A DNA stretch of 64,000 bases from an uncultured Ruegeria sp. (GTDB lineage: Bacteria > Pseudomonadota > Alphaproteobacteria > Rhodobacterales > Rhodobacteraceae). Positions within the stretch are counted from its first letter, which is position 1; each line of letters starts with the position of its first letter. The notes below the pieces were generated by a model. It saw only the letters and a program-made list of their open reading frames with translations, was not told the origin of the DNA and made no database searches. The stretch is from the NCBI RefSeq assembly GCF_947500045.1, contig NZ_CANMQQ010000005.1, positions 124,001 through 188,000 on the forward strand. Reading direction: 5' to 3'. This document shows positions 34,485 through 44,773 of this stretch, in pieces. The position numbers and the translations under genes were made by a program.

Positions 34485-34847
34485 TTAGCCTTGTTTAGTT
34501 TCGTCGGTATCCAGCGGGTCCTGGTATTCCGGTTTGACGGTGCCACCCAGGCGCTTGATCTCATCCCGTATGGCCTTGCGTTCATCGTCGGGTCCGCGGC
34601 GCATATCTACGGTCACGCCATCGTGGAACGCCCAAATGAAGGCATGCACCCATGGAACAATGGCCAGAAACCCCATCCACCCCATGATCTTAACAGCTTC
34701 TGCATGAGGATGATTGCGCTTGATCGCGATGCGACCTGGCAAACCCATAATGAATAGAAACAACGCCATCACCGCAGCCAGCAGCAGAATGAGCGCCACG
34801 AATGTCAGATAGTCATAGTAGCCCAGCGGCTGCCCCAATAGTCCCAT
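34485..34847 (-). CDS. DUF3302 inner-membrane protein (YiaW-like)
   Basis: A 120-residue protein starting at ATG 34847, after AGGAGG at good spacing; the longer frame to 34907 lacks a ribosome-binding site. Two membrane helices are clear (about YYDYLTFVALILLLAAVMAL and IMGWMGFLAIVPWVHAFIWA), joined by GLPGRIAIKRNHP, with a charged cytosolic C-terminal tail. DUF3302 proteins are typically found beside HlyD-type adaptors, as here. Role unknown; it may stand in for, or recruit, the missing pump. Confidence 0.85.
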   Translation of the reverse strand: MGLLGQPLGYYDYLTFVALILLLAAVMALFLFIMGLPGRIAIKRNHPHAEAVKIMGWMGFLAIVPWVHAFIWAFHDGVTVDMRRGPDDERKAIRDEIKRLGGTVKPEYQDPLDTDETKQG

Positions 34848-34881
34848 GCTCGCGCCTCCTGATGGGAAGGTTGTTCCATCC

Positions 34882-35451
34882 TCAGTTGCTATTGTCCAGT
34901 TCGTCAATCAATTTGTAGCTGGTCGGAGGGTCTGCGCAGATGGTCGGGCCACATTCGATCAGCGTCGAAATCGCGTTCAGCCCCGCCAGGACGAGAAGGG
35001 TAAAGAAAGCCGCTTTGGCCAACCCGCTCGCCCCAAAACGCGGCCCTTGTTGGCCATCACGGGCATATTGCTTGTCGAACATCAGCATGATCGCGGTGCC
35101 CAGCAGGATCAGAAAGAAGCAGATCGCGGCCCAAGTGTAATAATGCAATCCCAACACAGGAGAGCCATAATGCCCTGTGCCCGGTACGATATGCAGCAGG
35201 ATTTGCCGGATCGAAACGCTGCCACCATAAAGTGCGGCAAGCAGCATTAGGGCGTAGTGCCGCGCGCGCGCTCCGTAAAGCAGGTTCAGGCCAAGCCCAA
35301 CGCCGACTGCGACAAAGCCGACCCTTTGCAACAGACACAGCGGGCAGGGCAGTTCATTCAGCGAAAACTGATAGGCATAGGCCAGCACAAGTACGAGGCT
35401 GATGGCAAACGCGCCCATGGCGTTCAGGGTGCGTGACAATTCAGGTGTCAT
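34882..35451 (-). CDS. dsbB: DsbB-type disulfide bond formation protein
   Basis: A 189-residue quinone-linked thiol oxidase of the inner membrane. The first redox pair is CPLC in NELPCPLCLLQRVG after the first helix. The loop before the fourth helix has no cysteine; instead a second pair lies after a fifth helix, near the C-terminus (ECGPTIC). That is an altered layout compared with the four-helix E. coli DsbB. It probably reoxidises a DsbA-like partner not present in the window. It lies upstream of the export genes in the same direction. Confidence 0.82.
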   Translation of the reverse strand: MTPELSRTLNAMGAFAISLVLVLAYAYQFSLNELPCPLCLLQRVGFVAVGVGLGLNLLYGARARHYALMLLAALYGGSVSIRQILLHIVPGTGHYGSPVLGLHYYTWAAICFFLILLGTAIMLMFDKQYARDGQQGPRFGASGLAKAAFFTLLVLAGLNAISTLIECGPTICADPPTSYKLIDELDNSN

Positions 35452-35463
35452 GGAAATGCGCCC

Positions 35464-35619
35464 CTATAGCTGAATAGTTAGCGTGCTGGTGGCATGAAAT
35501 TTCAGCCAGTAGACGCTCAACGCAAGAGTGATCAGGAATAAGGTGGTTCCGACACTCGTACGGCCAAAATAATTCAATCCCATGGTGACGGTAAGTAACG
35601 AAAATAAAAGCGCGATCAT
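35464..35619 (-). CDS. Small two-helix membrane protein upstream of dsbB (51 aa, DUF5993-like)
   Basis: ATG 35619 opens 51 codons ending in TAG 35464-35466, 13 bp before dsbB on the same strand, with a GGGGGGCGG stretch upstream. The peptide has two short hydrophobic helices (start MIALLFSLLTV; middle VGTTLFLITLALSVYWL), then KFHATSTL. Short two-helix proteins with a similar 'HHATDxL' ending are, from memory, found next to dsbB (DUF5993). Function unknown. Confidence 0.6.
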   Translation of the reverse strand: MIALLFSLLTVTMGLNYFGRTSVGTTLFLITLALSVYWLKFHATSTLTIQL

Positions 35620-35727
35620 GTTCGCTGCCGCCCCCCATGCTTCAAATGCAATTGATCACAGTTTTGTCATCTGGATCGCTATCTGGCAAGCGAAGACAAC
35701 TTTAATGCGCAATTGGCGGGTGCGGAA

Positions 35728-36489
35728 TCATCGGCAATCTACGATGCGCGTCTGCCAATCGCGGCATTTCTGCGCCAGCTCTTCTGGAAGCGAGGCATCG
35801 ACATAGACTGTGTCGATGTCTGCCAGCGACGCAATGCGTGCGGGCGCGGTTCGTTGAAATTTGGATATGTCCGCGACAAGGCTGATCTGCCGCGCCTGTT
35901 CAATGATCGTTTGGCTGACCAGCACTTCTTGCAGATCAAAATCCATCAGATCTCCGTCCGCATCCAGTGCTGAACAGCCAATGACCGCATGATCGAACTT
36001 AAATTGGCGGATGGTCGAGACCGCCAAATTTCCGACCAACCCGCTATCTGATCGGCGCAGAACACCACCTGCCAAGACGATTTGGCAATCCGGATTTTCG
36101 ACAAGAATGTTGGCCACGTTCATGTTGTTGGTCACGATCATGAGGTTCTTGTGACCCAGCAATTGGCGGGCAACAGCCTCGGTCGAGGTGCCGATATTCA
36201 TAAAGACCGAGCTGCCTTCGGATATGTCCGCCGCACAGCGCTCGGCGATGCGGGTCTTGGCCTCGTGGTTTAGGGCGCGCCGGTCTTCGTATCCGATATT
36301 TGACACGCCTGAACGCAACACGGCACCCCCGTGGACCCGATCCAGCTTGCCCGCTTCGGACAGTTCAGTCAGGTCGCGGCGAATGGTCTGAACGGTCACC
36401 TGGAACCGTTCGGCCAACCCTTCGACAGTAACGCGGCCTTCTTCGCTGGCGATCTCAAGAATGTCAGATTGGCGGAATGATAAAGACAT
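35728..36489 (-). CDS. glpR: DeoR-family glycerol-3-phosphate regulon repressor GlpR
   Basis: A 253-residue repressor. The N-terminal DeoR helix-turn-helix (EGLAERFQVTVQTIRRDLTEL) is followed by the HGGAV hinge and a sugar-phosphate-isomerase-like sensor domain (VFMNIGTSTEAVARQLL, AVIGCSALDADGDLMDFD). It is divergent from glpD, the usual target. Glycerol-3-phosphate is the expected ligand. Two facing TTCG-N4-TGTTC motifs in the shared intergenic region are candidate operators. Confidence 0.88.
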   Translation of the reverse strand: MSLSFRQSDILEIASEEGRVTVEGLAERFQVTVQTIRRDLTELSEAGKLDRVHGGAVLRSGVSNIGYEDRRALNHEAKTRIAERCAADISEGSSVFMNIGTSTEAVARQLLGHKNLMIVTNNMNVANILVENPDCQIVLAGGVLRRSDSGLVGNLAVSTIRQFKFDHAVIGCSALDADGDLMDFDLQEVLVSQTIIEQARQISLVADISKFQRTAPARIASLADIDTVYVDASLPEELAQKCRDWQTRIVDCR

Positions 36490-36513
36490 GGGCGGGCTCT
36501 GAGTTTTGGTTTA

Positions 36514-36607
36514 TTCGTTTTTGTTCTATTTTTGGTCATCAGCAAGAGAAATCATGCAACCTGTTCAATAAATTTGTGTATAATGACTAAAAGCGAACAT
36601 TATCGAA
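36514..36607. promoter_or_regulatory. Candidate GlpR operator pair
   Basis: TTCGTTTTTGTTC at 36514-36526 (plus) and TTCGATAATGTTC at 36595-36607 (minus) share the pattern TTCG-N4-TGTTC in opposite orientation, within the AT-rich glpR-glpD space. E. coli GlpR sites also use TTCG/GTTC elements. Binding is inferred. Confidence 0.5.
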
Positions 36608-36680
36608 AAATAATATTGACGATACGAAGCTACATGCTGCAAATGCGATTGAAGCTGCTACTTTGGGGAATCGTTTGGAA

Positions 36681-38279
36681 ATGTCATTAGACAGCAGTCA
36701 GGTAACCGATCTGTTTGTGATTGGTGGCGGCATCAATGGGTGCGGTATCGCAAGGGATGCGGCAGGGCGGGGCCTGAAGGTTACGTTGGCCGAAATGAAC
36801 GATCTGGCTTCGGCCACGTCTTCGGCCTCAACAAAGCTGTTTCATGGCGGGCTCAGGTATCTGGAATTTTTTGAATTTCGTCTGGTGCGCGAGGCATTGA
36901 TCGAGCGCGAGACCTTGCTGCGCGCAATGCCGCATATCAGCTGGCCGATGCGTTTCGTGCTGCCTTACCATCCAGATATGCGTTTCGATTCCGAAACGCC
37001 GACCTCGCGATTGCTGAGCACGGTGATGCCGTGGATGCGCGGACGCCGTCCTGCCTGGCTGATCCGGCTGGGCCTGTTCCTGTACGACAATCTTGGCGGT
37101 CGCAAAATCTTGCCCGGCACAAGTTCGTTGAACCTGCGTTCCGCGCCGGAAGGCACCGCTTTGCAGGACAAGTTTGAAACGGCCTATGAATATTCTGATT
37201 GCTGGGTCGAGGATTCACGATTGGTGGTCCTGAACGCCCGCGATGCCGAGGCACGCGGCGCAAAGATCATGGCCCGCACCGAAGTTCTGTCGGCGAAGCG
37301 GGTCAATGACCTGTGGCAAGTCACGATCCGGGACCGGGAGAGTGGCAAGACCGAAGTGATCTTCGCAAAGATGTTGATCAATGCGGGGGGGCCGTGGGTT
37401 GGTGACATCATTCAGACCAAGATTCACGTAAACTCACGCGAAGGGGTCCGGCTGGTGCGCGGTAGCCATATCGTCACGCCCAGGCTGTTTGATCACGACA
37501 AATGCTATTTCTTTCAGGGCGAAGATGGGCGCATCATCTTCGCCATCCCGTATGAGCAGGATTTCACTTTGATCGGAACCACCGATCAGGACCATTCGGA
37601 TCCCTTTGAGCCACCGGTTTGCACCGAGGTCGAGCAAGATTACTTGTGTGCTTTTGCCTCAAAATACTTTAAGAAGCCCGTCACCCGCGCCGATGTGGTC
37701 TGGACCTATTCCGGCGTCCGCCCCCTTTATGACGATGGCGCAAGCAGTGCAACGGCGGCCACGCGAGATTATACGCTCAAGGTCGATGCGGCTGGTGGGG
37801 CACCTGTGCTGAATGTCTTTGGCGGTAAAATCACCACTTACCGACGCCTTGCAGAAAGCGCGTTGGAGAAAGTTGGTGAACATTTTCCTGACCTCGCCGG
37901 ACCGTGGACTGCGGGGGTTCCCCTGCCTGGCGGTGACTTTCCGGTGGATGGTGTGCCGAATTTGATCCGACAGGTTTTGGCAGACTACCCGTTCCTGACA
38001 GAGTTTTGGGCACGTCGATTGATCCGGGCCTTTGGGACCGAGGTATGGGACTTATTGGGGCCTGCAAAAACCCACACCGATCTGGGTGAGGAATTTGGAG
38101 CAACGTTGACCGAGGTTGAGTTGCTTTGGCTGATGGAAAAGGAATACGCGTGCACTGCAGATGACGTTGTGTGGCGGCGCAATAAGCTTGGTCTTCGGTT
38201 AAGCCCCGAGCAGATTGGCCGGATTGACGACTGGATGGCCCAACGAATGAGCGACATCAGAGCGCATCGGGCAGTCTGA
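36681..38279 (+). CDS. glpD: Aerobic glycerol-3-phosphate dehydrogenase
   Basis: A 532-residue FAD enzyme oxidising glycerol-3-phosphate to dihydroxyacetone phosphate and passing electrons to quinone at the inner membrane. The dinucleotide fold is at the start (DLFVIGGGINGCGIARDAA), then SSASTKLFHGGLRYLE, TYSGVRPLYDDG and the C-terminal DAO_C domain (about 390-520). ATG 36681 is chosen; a TTG at 36663 would add six residues. It is divergent from glpR. No glycerol uptake or kinase genes are adjacent. Confidence 0.93.
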   Translation: MSLDSSQVTDLFVIGGGINGCGIARDAAGRGLKVTLAEMNDLASATSSASTKLFHGGLRYLEFFEFRLVREALIERETLLRAMPHISWPMRFVLPYHPDMRFDSETPTSRLLSTVMPWMRGRRPAWLIRLGLFLYDNLGGRKILPGTSSLNLRSAPEGTALQDKFETAYEYSDCWVEDSRLVVLNARDAEARGAKIMARTEVLSAKRVNDLWQVTIRDRESGKTEVIFAKMLINAGGPWVGDIIQTKIHVNSREGVRLVRGSHIVTPRLFDHDKCYFFQGEDGRIIFAIPYEQDFTLIGTTDQDHSDPFEPPVCTEVEQDYLCAFASKYFKKPVTRADVVWTYSGVRPLYDDGASSATAATRDYTLKVDAAGGAPVLNVFGGKITTYRRLAESALEKVGEHFPDLAGPWTAGVPLPGGDFPVDGVPNLIRQVLADYPFLTEFWARRLIRAFGTEVWDLLGPAKTHTDLGEEFGATLTEVELLWLMEKEYACTADDVVWRRNKLGLRLSPEQIGRIDDWMAQRMSDIRAHRAV

Positions 38280-38288
38280 CAAATTTGA

Positions 38289-38320
38289 AACGCCCCGACG
38301 TATTGCGGGGCGTTTTCTAT
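38289..38320. terminator. Bidirectional terminator between glpD and the RND pump
   Basis: AACGCCCCG / CGGGGCGTT (38289-38297 with 38306-38314) with an 8-base loop, followed by TTCTATTTCTT. It lies between the convergent ends of glpD and the efflux pump gene. Confidence 0.8.
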
Positions 38321-38333
38321 TTCTTGGTTGTTG

Positions 38334-41300
38334 CTATGCAACCTCTTCTGAAGGTCCCGGATCGCTTTTGTTACCCTTGATCCGCTCACGCAGGCCTTGC
38401 ATGACTGCATAGAGAACGGGAACCAGAATGACCCCGAACAAGGTCGCAGCAAGCATGCCGCCGAACACGGCCACGCCAATTGCCTTTTGGCTGGCTGCCC
38501 CCGCACCGTTTGCTGCCAGCAAAGGAACAACACCCAGCAGGAAGGACAGTGCGGTCATCATCACGGCACGGAAACGCTGATGTGCGGCCTCCACAGCGGC
38601 CTCTTTGATCGTGAGCCCCTTTGCGCGCTGTTCCATCGCGAATTCCACGATCAGAATCCCGTTCTTTGATGCAAGTCCCACAAGCATGATCATCCCGATC
38701 TGCGTGTACAGATTGATATCACTGCCCACTACGGCTACTGCCGCGACCGCGCCGAACAGGGCCACGGTTACCGACATCAGGATCGAAACAGGCATCGTCC
38801 AACTTTCGTATTGGCCGACAAGGAACAAATACCCGAATAGAATCGCCAATCCGAGGATCACAACCACCAAGTTGCCTGAGGCCAGCTGCTGTTGCGCCGT
38901 TCCGGTCCACTCAAATGCATAACCGGGGGGTAGGGCGGTCGCCGACTCTTCCGTCATGGCGGTAATGGCATCACCGGTAGAAAGCCCCGGTGCGGGAACC
39001 GCTGTAACGGTGGCTGAACGGAACAGATTGTGACGCTTCAGCAGAACCGGCCCCAAGACGTTCTCGACGTCGATTAGCGTGCCCAAGGGCACCATTTCGC
39101 CTTGGGTGGAACGCACATAAAGCTCCGAGATATCCTCGACCTTGTTCCGGTACGACCCCTCGGCCTGGATCATCACGCGGTAGACACGACCAAACAGGTT
39201 AAAGTCGTTCACGTAATACGAGCCAAGCTGCGCTTGCATGGTCTGGAAAATCTCGGCCACCGAGACCTGCAGGGTTTTGGCTTTTTCCCGATCCAGATCG
39301 ACAAACAATTGCGGTACGTTCGCGCGGAAGGTGGTATAGGCCTGCGCGATCTCGGGCCGTTGATTGGCCGCATAGACATAGGAGCCCACGGCCGAGGCCA
39401 GATCCTGAGGCGAGCCGCCGCCGGTTTGCTGAACCTCCATCTCGACGCCAGCCGACATACCGAGGCCCTGAATGGGCGGCGGATTGAACGCAACGATCGA
39501 CGCCGCTGATTCACCATTGGCGATCATCAGTACCTTGTTCAGAATCGCTTCCGCGCTCAGATCAGGTTCCTGCCGCTCGTCCCAGTTGGTGAGGTTGACA
39601 AAAACCGTCGCTCCATTGGTGGTCGTCCCGTTGAGTATCGAGAAACCGTTCACCAATACTGTGCTTGCGACGCCAGGAATTTCCTGAATCTGCGCATCAA
39701 GCCGTGCCGAGACGGTTTCGGTGCGTTCAAGCGTGGCGGCGTCGGGCAGTTGCATATCAACAAACAGATATCCGTTGTCCTCAAGCGGGATAAAGCCTTT
39801 GGAGGTGTTGCCCATTATGGTGCCGGTACCCGATGCGAAGGCTGCGATGACCACCAGCGAAACGACGGGCAGGATCAACAGTTTTCGCACAATGGCGACA
39901 TAGCCACTGCGCATACCACCGATAAACTTCTCGAACACAGCCAGAAGCCCTTTTGGGGGCCCCGATCGCGCCCGCAGCACTAGTCCGCACAACGCCGGAG
40001 ACAGGGTCAGTGCGTTGATGGATGAGATCACAACAGCGGCTGAGATTGTGACCGCGAACTGCGAATACAATCGCCCCGATATGCCGGGCATGAAGGTGAC
40101 CGGCACAAACACGGCTAGCAGTACCAGCGTTGTGGCGATAACAGGGCCGGTGATTTGCCCCATTGCCTTGCGGGTTGCATCGGCGGGGGGTAGGCCCTCA
40201 TCCGCAATAATGCGCTCGACGTTTTCCACCACAACGATGGCGTCATCCACAACGATACCGATGGCCAGCACCAGCGCGAACAGAGAGATGGTGTTCAGGG
40301 ACATGCCGAATGCCAGCAGGACGGCAAATGTACCGATCAATGAGACCGGGATTGCCACCGCTGGAATAATTGTCGCCCGCCAACTGCCAAGGAAGATAAA
40401 GACAACCGTGATCACCAGAATGAACGTCAGGATAAGTGTCGACACCACATCACTGAGCGATTGTTCCACGAAGTCTGTTGTGTTGAACGGAACGGCATAT
40501 TCTACGTCCGTTGGAAACGACCGGGACAATCGATCAAGTTCGGCTTGAACCCGCTCGGACACTGCAAGGGCGTTCGCGCCGGGTGCCTGATAAATGCCGA
40601 GTACGGTGGCGGGTACACTTTGAAAATAGCCCGATGCGGAATAGAACTGTGCCCCCAGCTCGATGCGCGCGATGTCTTTGACGCGCACGATCGCGCCCGC
40701 TTCGCCGGTTCGGATCACGATATCCCCGAACTCGTCGGCAGAAGTAAGGCGGCCTTTGGTCTTGATCGTGTACTGAAAGGTCTGGCCTTCTGGAACGGGA
40801 GGCGATCCGATCGAGCCGGCAGATACTTCGATATTCTGCTCGCGGATGGCGTTAATCACATCACCCGGAGTGATCGACAGAGCAGCCATCTTGTCCGGGT
40901 CCATCCAGATCCGCATGGCGTATTCCAGATTGGTCAGAACGTCGGCCTTACCAACCCCCTGAACCCGCGCCAGCGCGTCTTTCAGGTTGATCGAGGCATA
41001 GTTCGAAAGAAACACACTGTCATAGGTTTCATTGGGTGAGGTCAGCGTGACCAGCAACAGCATGTTGGTCGACGCCTTCTGCGTCACAACGCCGGACGAG
41101 GTCACCTCGGACGGCAGCGAGGCCATGGCCTGCGCCACGCGGTTCTGAACGTTCACCGACGCAATATCCGGGTCGGTGCCCACTTCGAACGTGACGTTCA
41201 GGGAATACGAACCGTTATCCGATGAGGTCGACGTCATGTAGATCATGTCGTCGACACCATTGACCTGTGCCTCGATTGGCGCGGCAACAGTGTTCTCTAC

Positions 41301-41471
41301 GGTTTCGGCATTCGCCCCCGTGTAGGTGGCCGTCACGCTGACGACCGGAGGCGTAATATCTGGGAACTGCGCGACCGGCAGAACCAGATACCCGATCCCG
41401 CCCAGAATGGTCAGGACCAGTGAAATGACAAGCGCCAGCTTGGGCCGGCTAATGAACAGGGCTGAGAACAT
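38334..41471 (-). CDS. RND efflux pump inner-membrane transporter (HAE1/AcrB family)
   Basis: A 1045-residue proton-driven multidrug exporter, full length for the family. It has a short N-terminal helix, then two large periplasmic loops (about 40-335 and 560-860) and twelve helices. The proton-relay region is visible as [21 protein letters not shown] (helix 4), and [17 protein letters not shown] opens the second loop. Its ATG overlaps the stop of the adaptor gene. The outer-membrane partner is not in this operon; the NodT-type channel at 31756 could serve it. Confidence 0.93.
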   Translation of the reverse strand: MFSALFISRPKLALVISLVLTILGGIGYLVLPVAQFPDITPPVVSVTATYTGANAETVENTVAAPIEAQVNGVDDMIYMTSTSSDNGSYSLNVTFEVGTDPDIASVNVQNRVAQAMASLPSEVTSSGVVTQKASTNMLLLVTLTSPNETYDSVFLSNYASINLKDALARVQGVGKADVLTNLEYAMRIWMDPDKMAALSITPGDVINAIREQNIEVSAGSIGSPPVPEGQTFQYTIKTKGRLTSADEFGDIVIRTGEAGAIVRVKDIARIELGAQFYSASGYFQSVPATVLGIYQAPGANALAVSERVQAELDRLSRSFPTDVEYAVPFNTTDFVEQSLSDVVSTLILTFILVITVVFIFLGSWRATIIPAVAIPVSLIGTFAVLLAFGMSLNTISLFALVLAIGIVVDDAIVVVENVERIIADEGLPPADATRKAMGQITGPVIATTLVLLAVFVPVTFMPGISGRLYSQFAVTISAAVVISSINALTLSPALCGLVLRARSGPPKGLLAVFEKFIGGMRSGYVAIVRKLLILPVVSLVVIAAFASGTGTIMGNTSKGFIPLEDNGYLFVDMQLPDAATLERTETVSARLDAQIQEIPGVASTVLVNGFSILNGTTTNGATVFVNLTNWDERQEPDLSAEAILNKVLMIANGESAASIVAFNPPPIQGLGMSAGVEMEVQQTGGGSPQDLASAVGSYVYAANQRPEIAQAYTTFRANVPQLFVDLDREKAKTLQVSVAEIFQTMQAQLGSYYVNDFNLFGRVYRVMIQAEGSYRNKVEDISELYVRSTQGEMVPLGTLIDVENVLGPVLLKRHNLFRSATVTAVPAPGLSTGDAITAMTEESATALPPGYAFEWTGTAQQQLASGNLVVVILGLAILFGYLFLVGQYESWTMPVSILMSVTVALFGAVAAVAVVGSDINLYTQIGMIMLVGLASKNGILIVEFAMEQRAKGLTIKEAAVEAAHQRFRAVMMTALSFLLGVVPLLAANGAGAASQKAIGVAVFGGMLAATLFGVILVPVLYAVMQGLRERIKGNKSDPGPSEEVA

Positions 41472-42652
41472 CAGTTATTCTCCGGCTGCTCGGAGGCGAC
41501 GACGGCGTCGACGGCGACGCCCGGGCGCACACGTTGCAAGCCTTCGACGATGACGCTTTCGCCCTCGCGCAGTCCATCTGTCACGATTATGGCCGAGTTC
41601 ACAGTGTCGCCCGTCGTGATGTAGCGCTGTTCAACCATTTGCTTGTCATTGACGAGCAGAACGAACTCACCTCGCTGATCACGCTGCAACGCTGCTTGTG
41701 GGATCAATACCTGCAGGGTCGGTTCAAGCGCTTCGATCTGGACGTTAACGAAGGCCCCATCGACAAGCAGCCGTTTGCTGTTTTCGAATTGGGCCGTGAT
41801 CGCGATCGCACCAGTCAGCGGATCGATGCGGTTGTCGACAAAGGTGATTTCCCCGGTTTCATCCAGCGCTGTTCCGTTCGGCAATGTCACGTGGACATTC
41901 GGGCTTTTGTTGCTTTCAGCCAGAGTGGCGGGGTCCTCACCAAATTGTTCAAGAACCGACGTGAACTGCTTCTCATTCAACGAAAAATTCACGTAGATGG
42001 GTGCTTCGCTGACCAGGGTAACAAGCGGCGGATTGGTGGGACCGACAACATCACCAACGCTGGTGGCGATACGACCGATCCGTCCAGTAAACGGTGCATG
42101 AATCTCAGTATAGCTGAGATCCAGTTCCGCCTGTTGAATCGCCGCGTTGGCCGCTTTTACTTCGGCCTCGGCAACCAGTTCGTTCGCACGGGCGATATCG
42201 CGTTCGGATTCCGGCGTTGCATCTCGTTTATACAGCTCTTCCTTCCGGGCCAGATCGACCTTGGCGAGCTCGAGGTTCGCATGAGCGCGATCCAGATCGG
42301 CTTTGCGGGCATCCAGCGTGGCCTGATAAAGGTCTGGTTCAATAGTGAACAGCAGGTCGTCTTCTTTCACAGGGGCGCCGTCTTCGACATTCTGACTGTC
42401 AAGAAACCCGCTTACCCTTGCGACGATATCGACCTTGTCGATGGCTTCGGCCCGCCCGATGAACGTGGCCTGATCGGTGATCTCTTCGGTATAGGCGGCA
42501 GCGATGGATACCTTGGGCGCGGGAGCGTCTCCCTGATCTTGCGCTGTCGCCGTTTGCGGGAATGTGGAACAGGCAATCAGAGCGATGTATGCGCCTACAG
42601 TCCTGAAATAGCCGCTTGGGCGGTGCGTTGGCTTCTTAAATGCAAGGGACAT
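41471..42652 (-). CDS. RND efflux periplasmic adaptor (AcrA/MexE family)
   Basis: A 393-residue membrane fusion protein with an N-terminal signal-like helix ([19 protein letters not shown]) containing a cysteine. Then come a lipoyl part ([21 protein letters not shown]), a coiled-coil hairpin (about 110-190), a second lipoyl half ([21 protein letters not shown]) and a barrel domain (about 210-300). It joins the RND pump to an outer-membrane channel. No repressor gene lies upstream. Confidence 0.92.
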   Translation of the reverse strand: MSLAFKKPTHRPSGYFRTVGAYIALIACSTFPQTATAQDQGDAPAPKVSIAAAYTEEITDQATFIGRAEAIDKVDIVARVSGFLDSQNVEDGAPVKEDDLLFTIEPDLYQATLDARKADLDRAHANLELAKVDLARKEELYKRDATPESERDIARANELVAEAEVKAANAAIQQAELDLSYTEIHAPFTGRIGRIATSVGDVVGPTNPPLVTLVSEAPIYVNFSLNEKQFTSVLEQFGEDPATLAESNKSPNVHVTLPNGTALDETGEITFVDNRIDPLTGAIAITAQFENSKRLLVDGAFVNVQIEALEPTLQVLIPQAALQRDQRGEFVLLVNDKQMVEQRYITTGDTVNSAIIVTDGLREGESVIVEGLQRVRPGVAVDAVVASEQPENN

Positions 42653-42880
42653 GTTGGCGCCTCGTTTAATCTAGGGATTACGCATCCAGGCGGCTGAAGC
42701 GTCCGGACGAGTCGATTGATATTTCAGGCAGGATGGCGGGTTTGATGTTAATTCTCAAGCTTGTTGAAGCAACATGCATGGATCGGAGGTTTAAGAATTT
42801 CTTTCCAATCAGCAGACTTAGCCTGCAGGCGTAGTCTTTTGCCTGCCGAACCGGCGTCCAGCAGGGCGCGCGATATCAAC

Positions 42881-42921
42881 CAAAAGAAAACACGCCAGGG
42901 ACACTTCTGGTCCCCGGCGTG
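42881..42921 (-). terminator. metG terminator
   Basis: On the minus strand, CACGCCGGGGAC pairs with GTCCCTGGCGTG (one mismatch) and is followed by TTTTCTTTT, 25 bp after the metG stop. The 293 bp between the RND adaptor and metG hold this terminator and upstream control DNA, with no further gene seen. Confidence 0.85.
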
Positions 42922-42945
42922 GCATTCATAGATGGAAATTTGTTG

Positions 42946-44664
42946 TTATTTGCGCGTCCCGGCAAACCGATTCTGCCAGTCCTCACGCTGTTCATCCGTG
43001 ACTTTGGCGAACAGCACATCGGGAACCGTGAACGCGTGGCCTGCAGGCAAAGCCCGCAAGGCTGCATCGACATCATCGGGCCAATTGGTGTCCAGAGTGT
43101 TCATGGCGCTGAGCATTCTGGCCGAAGTATCGGGAATGAACGGGGCACTTAGAACCGCATACAGGCGGATCAGGTTCAGCCCCAATCTCACTTGCGCTGC
43201 CGCCTGAGCAGGGTCTTCCTTGAAGGTTGACCAAGGTGCAGCGGCCTGCAGATATTCGTTGCCTGCCACCCAGATGGCCCGCAATTCTTGCGCGGATTTG
43301 CGAACTTCCATCGCTTCCATATGGCCTTCGTAGGCACGAACGCGTTTGGTCAGTTCGTCAATCAGGGCCTGTTCACGTTCGCCATAAACGCCATCCTGTG
43401 GCACAGCTTCGCCGAACTTGGAGCGGCAGAATTTGGTGATCCGGCTGACAAAGTTGCCCAGAACGTCCGCGAGGTCCTTGTTGACGGATTGCTGGAAGTT
43501 CTCCCACGTGAATTCACTGTCGCTGCTTTCGGGTGCATGGCTGAGCAACCACCAACGCCAATAATCGGCGGGCAGCAGTTCAAGTGCTTGGTCCATGAAC
43601 ACACCACGACCCTGTGAGGTCGAGAACTGGCCCCCGTCATAGTTCAAATAGTTGAACGATTTCAGGTGGTCGACCATCTTCCATGGCTCGCCCGAACCCA
43701 GAATGGTGGCCGGGAAAGACAAAGTATGGAAGGGCACGTTGTCTTTGCCCATGAACTGGACATACCGCACGTCATCCGCGCCTTTATCCGTGCGCCACCA
43801 ACGCTCCCACTCGGCGTCAGGTTTTCCACTCGCATCCGCCCATTCTTTGGCGCAGGCGATATATTCGATCGGTGCGTCGAACCAAACATAGAAGACCTTG
43901 CCTTCCATGCCGGGCCAGTCCTGATCACCTTTCTTGACGGGCACACCCCAGTCCAGATCACGGGTGATGCCACGGTCCTGCAAGCCGTCACCGTCATGCA
44001 GCCACTTCTTGGCGATGGACGTGGTCAGGATTGGCCAGTCGGTCTTGCTGTCGATCCAGGCGTCCAGTTGATCCTTCATCGCAGATTGGCGCAGATACAG
44101 GTGCTTGGTCTCGCGCACTTCCAGATCGGTCGAACCGGAAATCGCCGAGCGCGGCTCGATCAGGTCGGTCGGATCTAACTGCTTGGTGCAGTTCTCGCAC
44201 TGGTCGCCGCGCGCGCGGTCGTAGCCACAATTGGGGCAGGTGCCCTCGATATAGCGGTCAGGTAGAAAGCGGCCATCGGCGTTTGAATAGACCTGTTTCT
44301 CGCTGACCTCACGGATCAGCCCGGCCTCATCCAATTTGCCTGCGAAATGCTGGGTCAACTTGCGGTTCTGATCGCTGGACGAGCGGCCAAAGTGGTCAAA
44401 GCTAAGGCCAAAGCGTTTGGCGATGTTAGCCTGAACCGCGTACATATCCGCACAGTACTCTGCCACCGGTTTATCGGCTTTGGCTGCAGCCAGTTCCGCA
44501 GGGGTGCCATGTTCGTCGGTCGCGCACAGGAACATGACCTCGTTTCCCCGACTACGCAGATAACGCGCATAAAGATCAGCGGGCAGTTGCGAGCCGATCA
44601 GGTTGCCGAGGTGTTTGATCCCATTGATGTAAGGGATCGCCGAGGTAATGAGAAACCGAGCCAT
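42946..44664 (-). CDS. metG: Methionyl-tRNA synthetase
   Basis: A 572-residue class I aminoacyl-tRNA synthetase. The HIGH-type motif appears as [12 protein letters not shown] near the N-terminus. The zinc-binding knuckle [17 protein letters not shown] lies in the connective domain. The KMSKS-like loop is degenerate: the region reads [14 protein letters not shown], the FSTS form known from archaeal-type MetRS. The anticodon-binding domain covers the last ~170 residues, without a C-terminal tRNA-binding (EMAPII) domain. Essential gene. Confidence 0.93.
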   Translation of the reverse strand: MARFLITSAIPYINGIKHLGNLIGSQLPADLYARYLRSRGNEVMFLCATDEHGTPAELAAAKADKPVAEYCADMYAVQANIAKRFGLSFDHFGRSSSDQNRKLTQHFAGKLDEAGLIREVSEKQVYSNADGRFLPDRYIEGTCPNCGYDRARGDQCENCTKQLDPTDLIEPRSAISGSTDLEVRETKHLYLRQSAMKDQLDAWIDSKTDWPILTTSIAKKWLHDGDGLQDRGITRDLDWGVPVKKGDQDWPGMEGKVFYVWFDAPIEYIACAKEWADASGKPDAEWERWWRTDKGADDVRYVQFMGKDNVPFHTLSFPATILGSGEPWKMVDHLKSFNYLNYDGGQFSTSQGRGVFMDQALELLPADYWRWWLLSHAPESSDSEFTWENFQQSVNKDLADVLGNFVSRITKFCRSKFGEAVPQDGVYGEREQALIDELTKRVRAYEGHMEAMEVRKSAQELRAIWVAGNEYLQAAAPWSTFKEDPAQAAAQVRLGLNLIRLYAVLSAPFIPDTSARMLSAMNTLDTNWPDDVDAALRALPAGHAFTVPDVLFAKVTDEQREDWQNRFAGTRK

Positions 44665-44773
44665 TTTGCTTTTCCAGATAACTGTCTGCGCGCCCGTCTA
44701 CAGTATGACGGCGGTCAGCAAAAGGCCGGGTTTTCGCAACGCATCGTATTTCGTGCCTGTATCACGGCTATGG

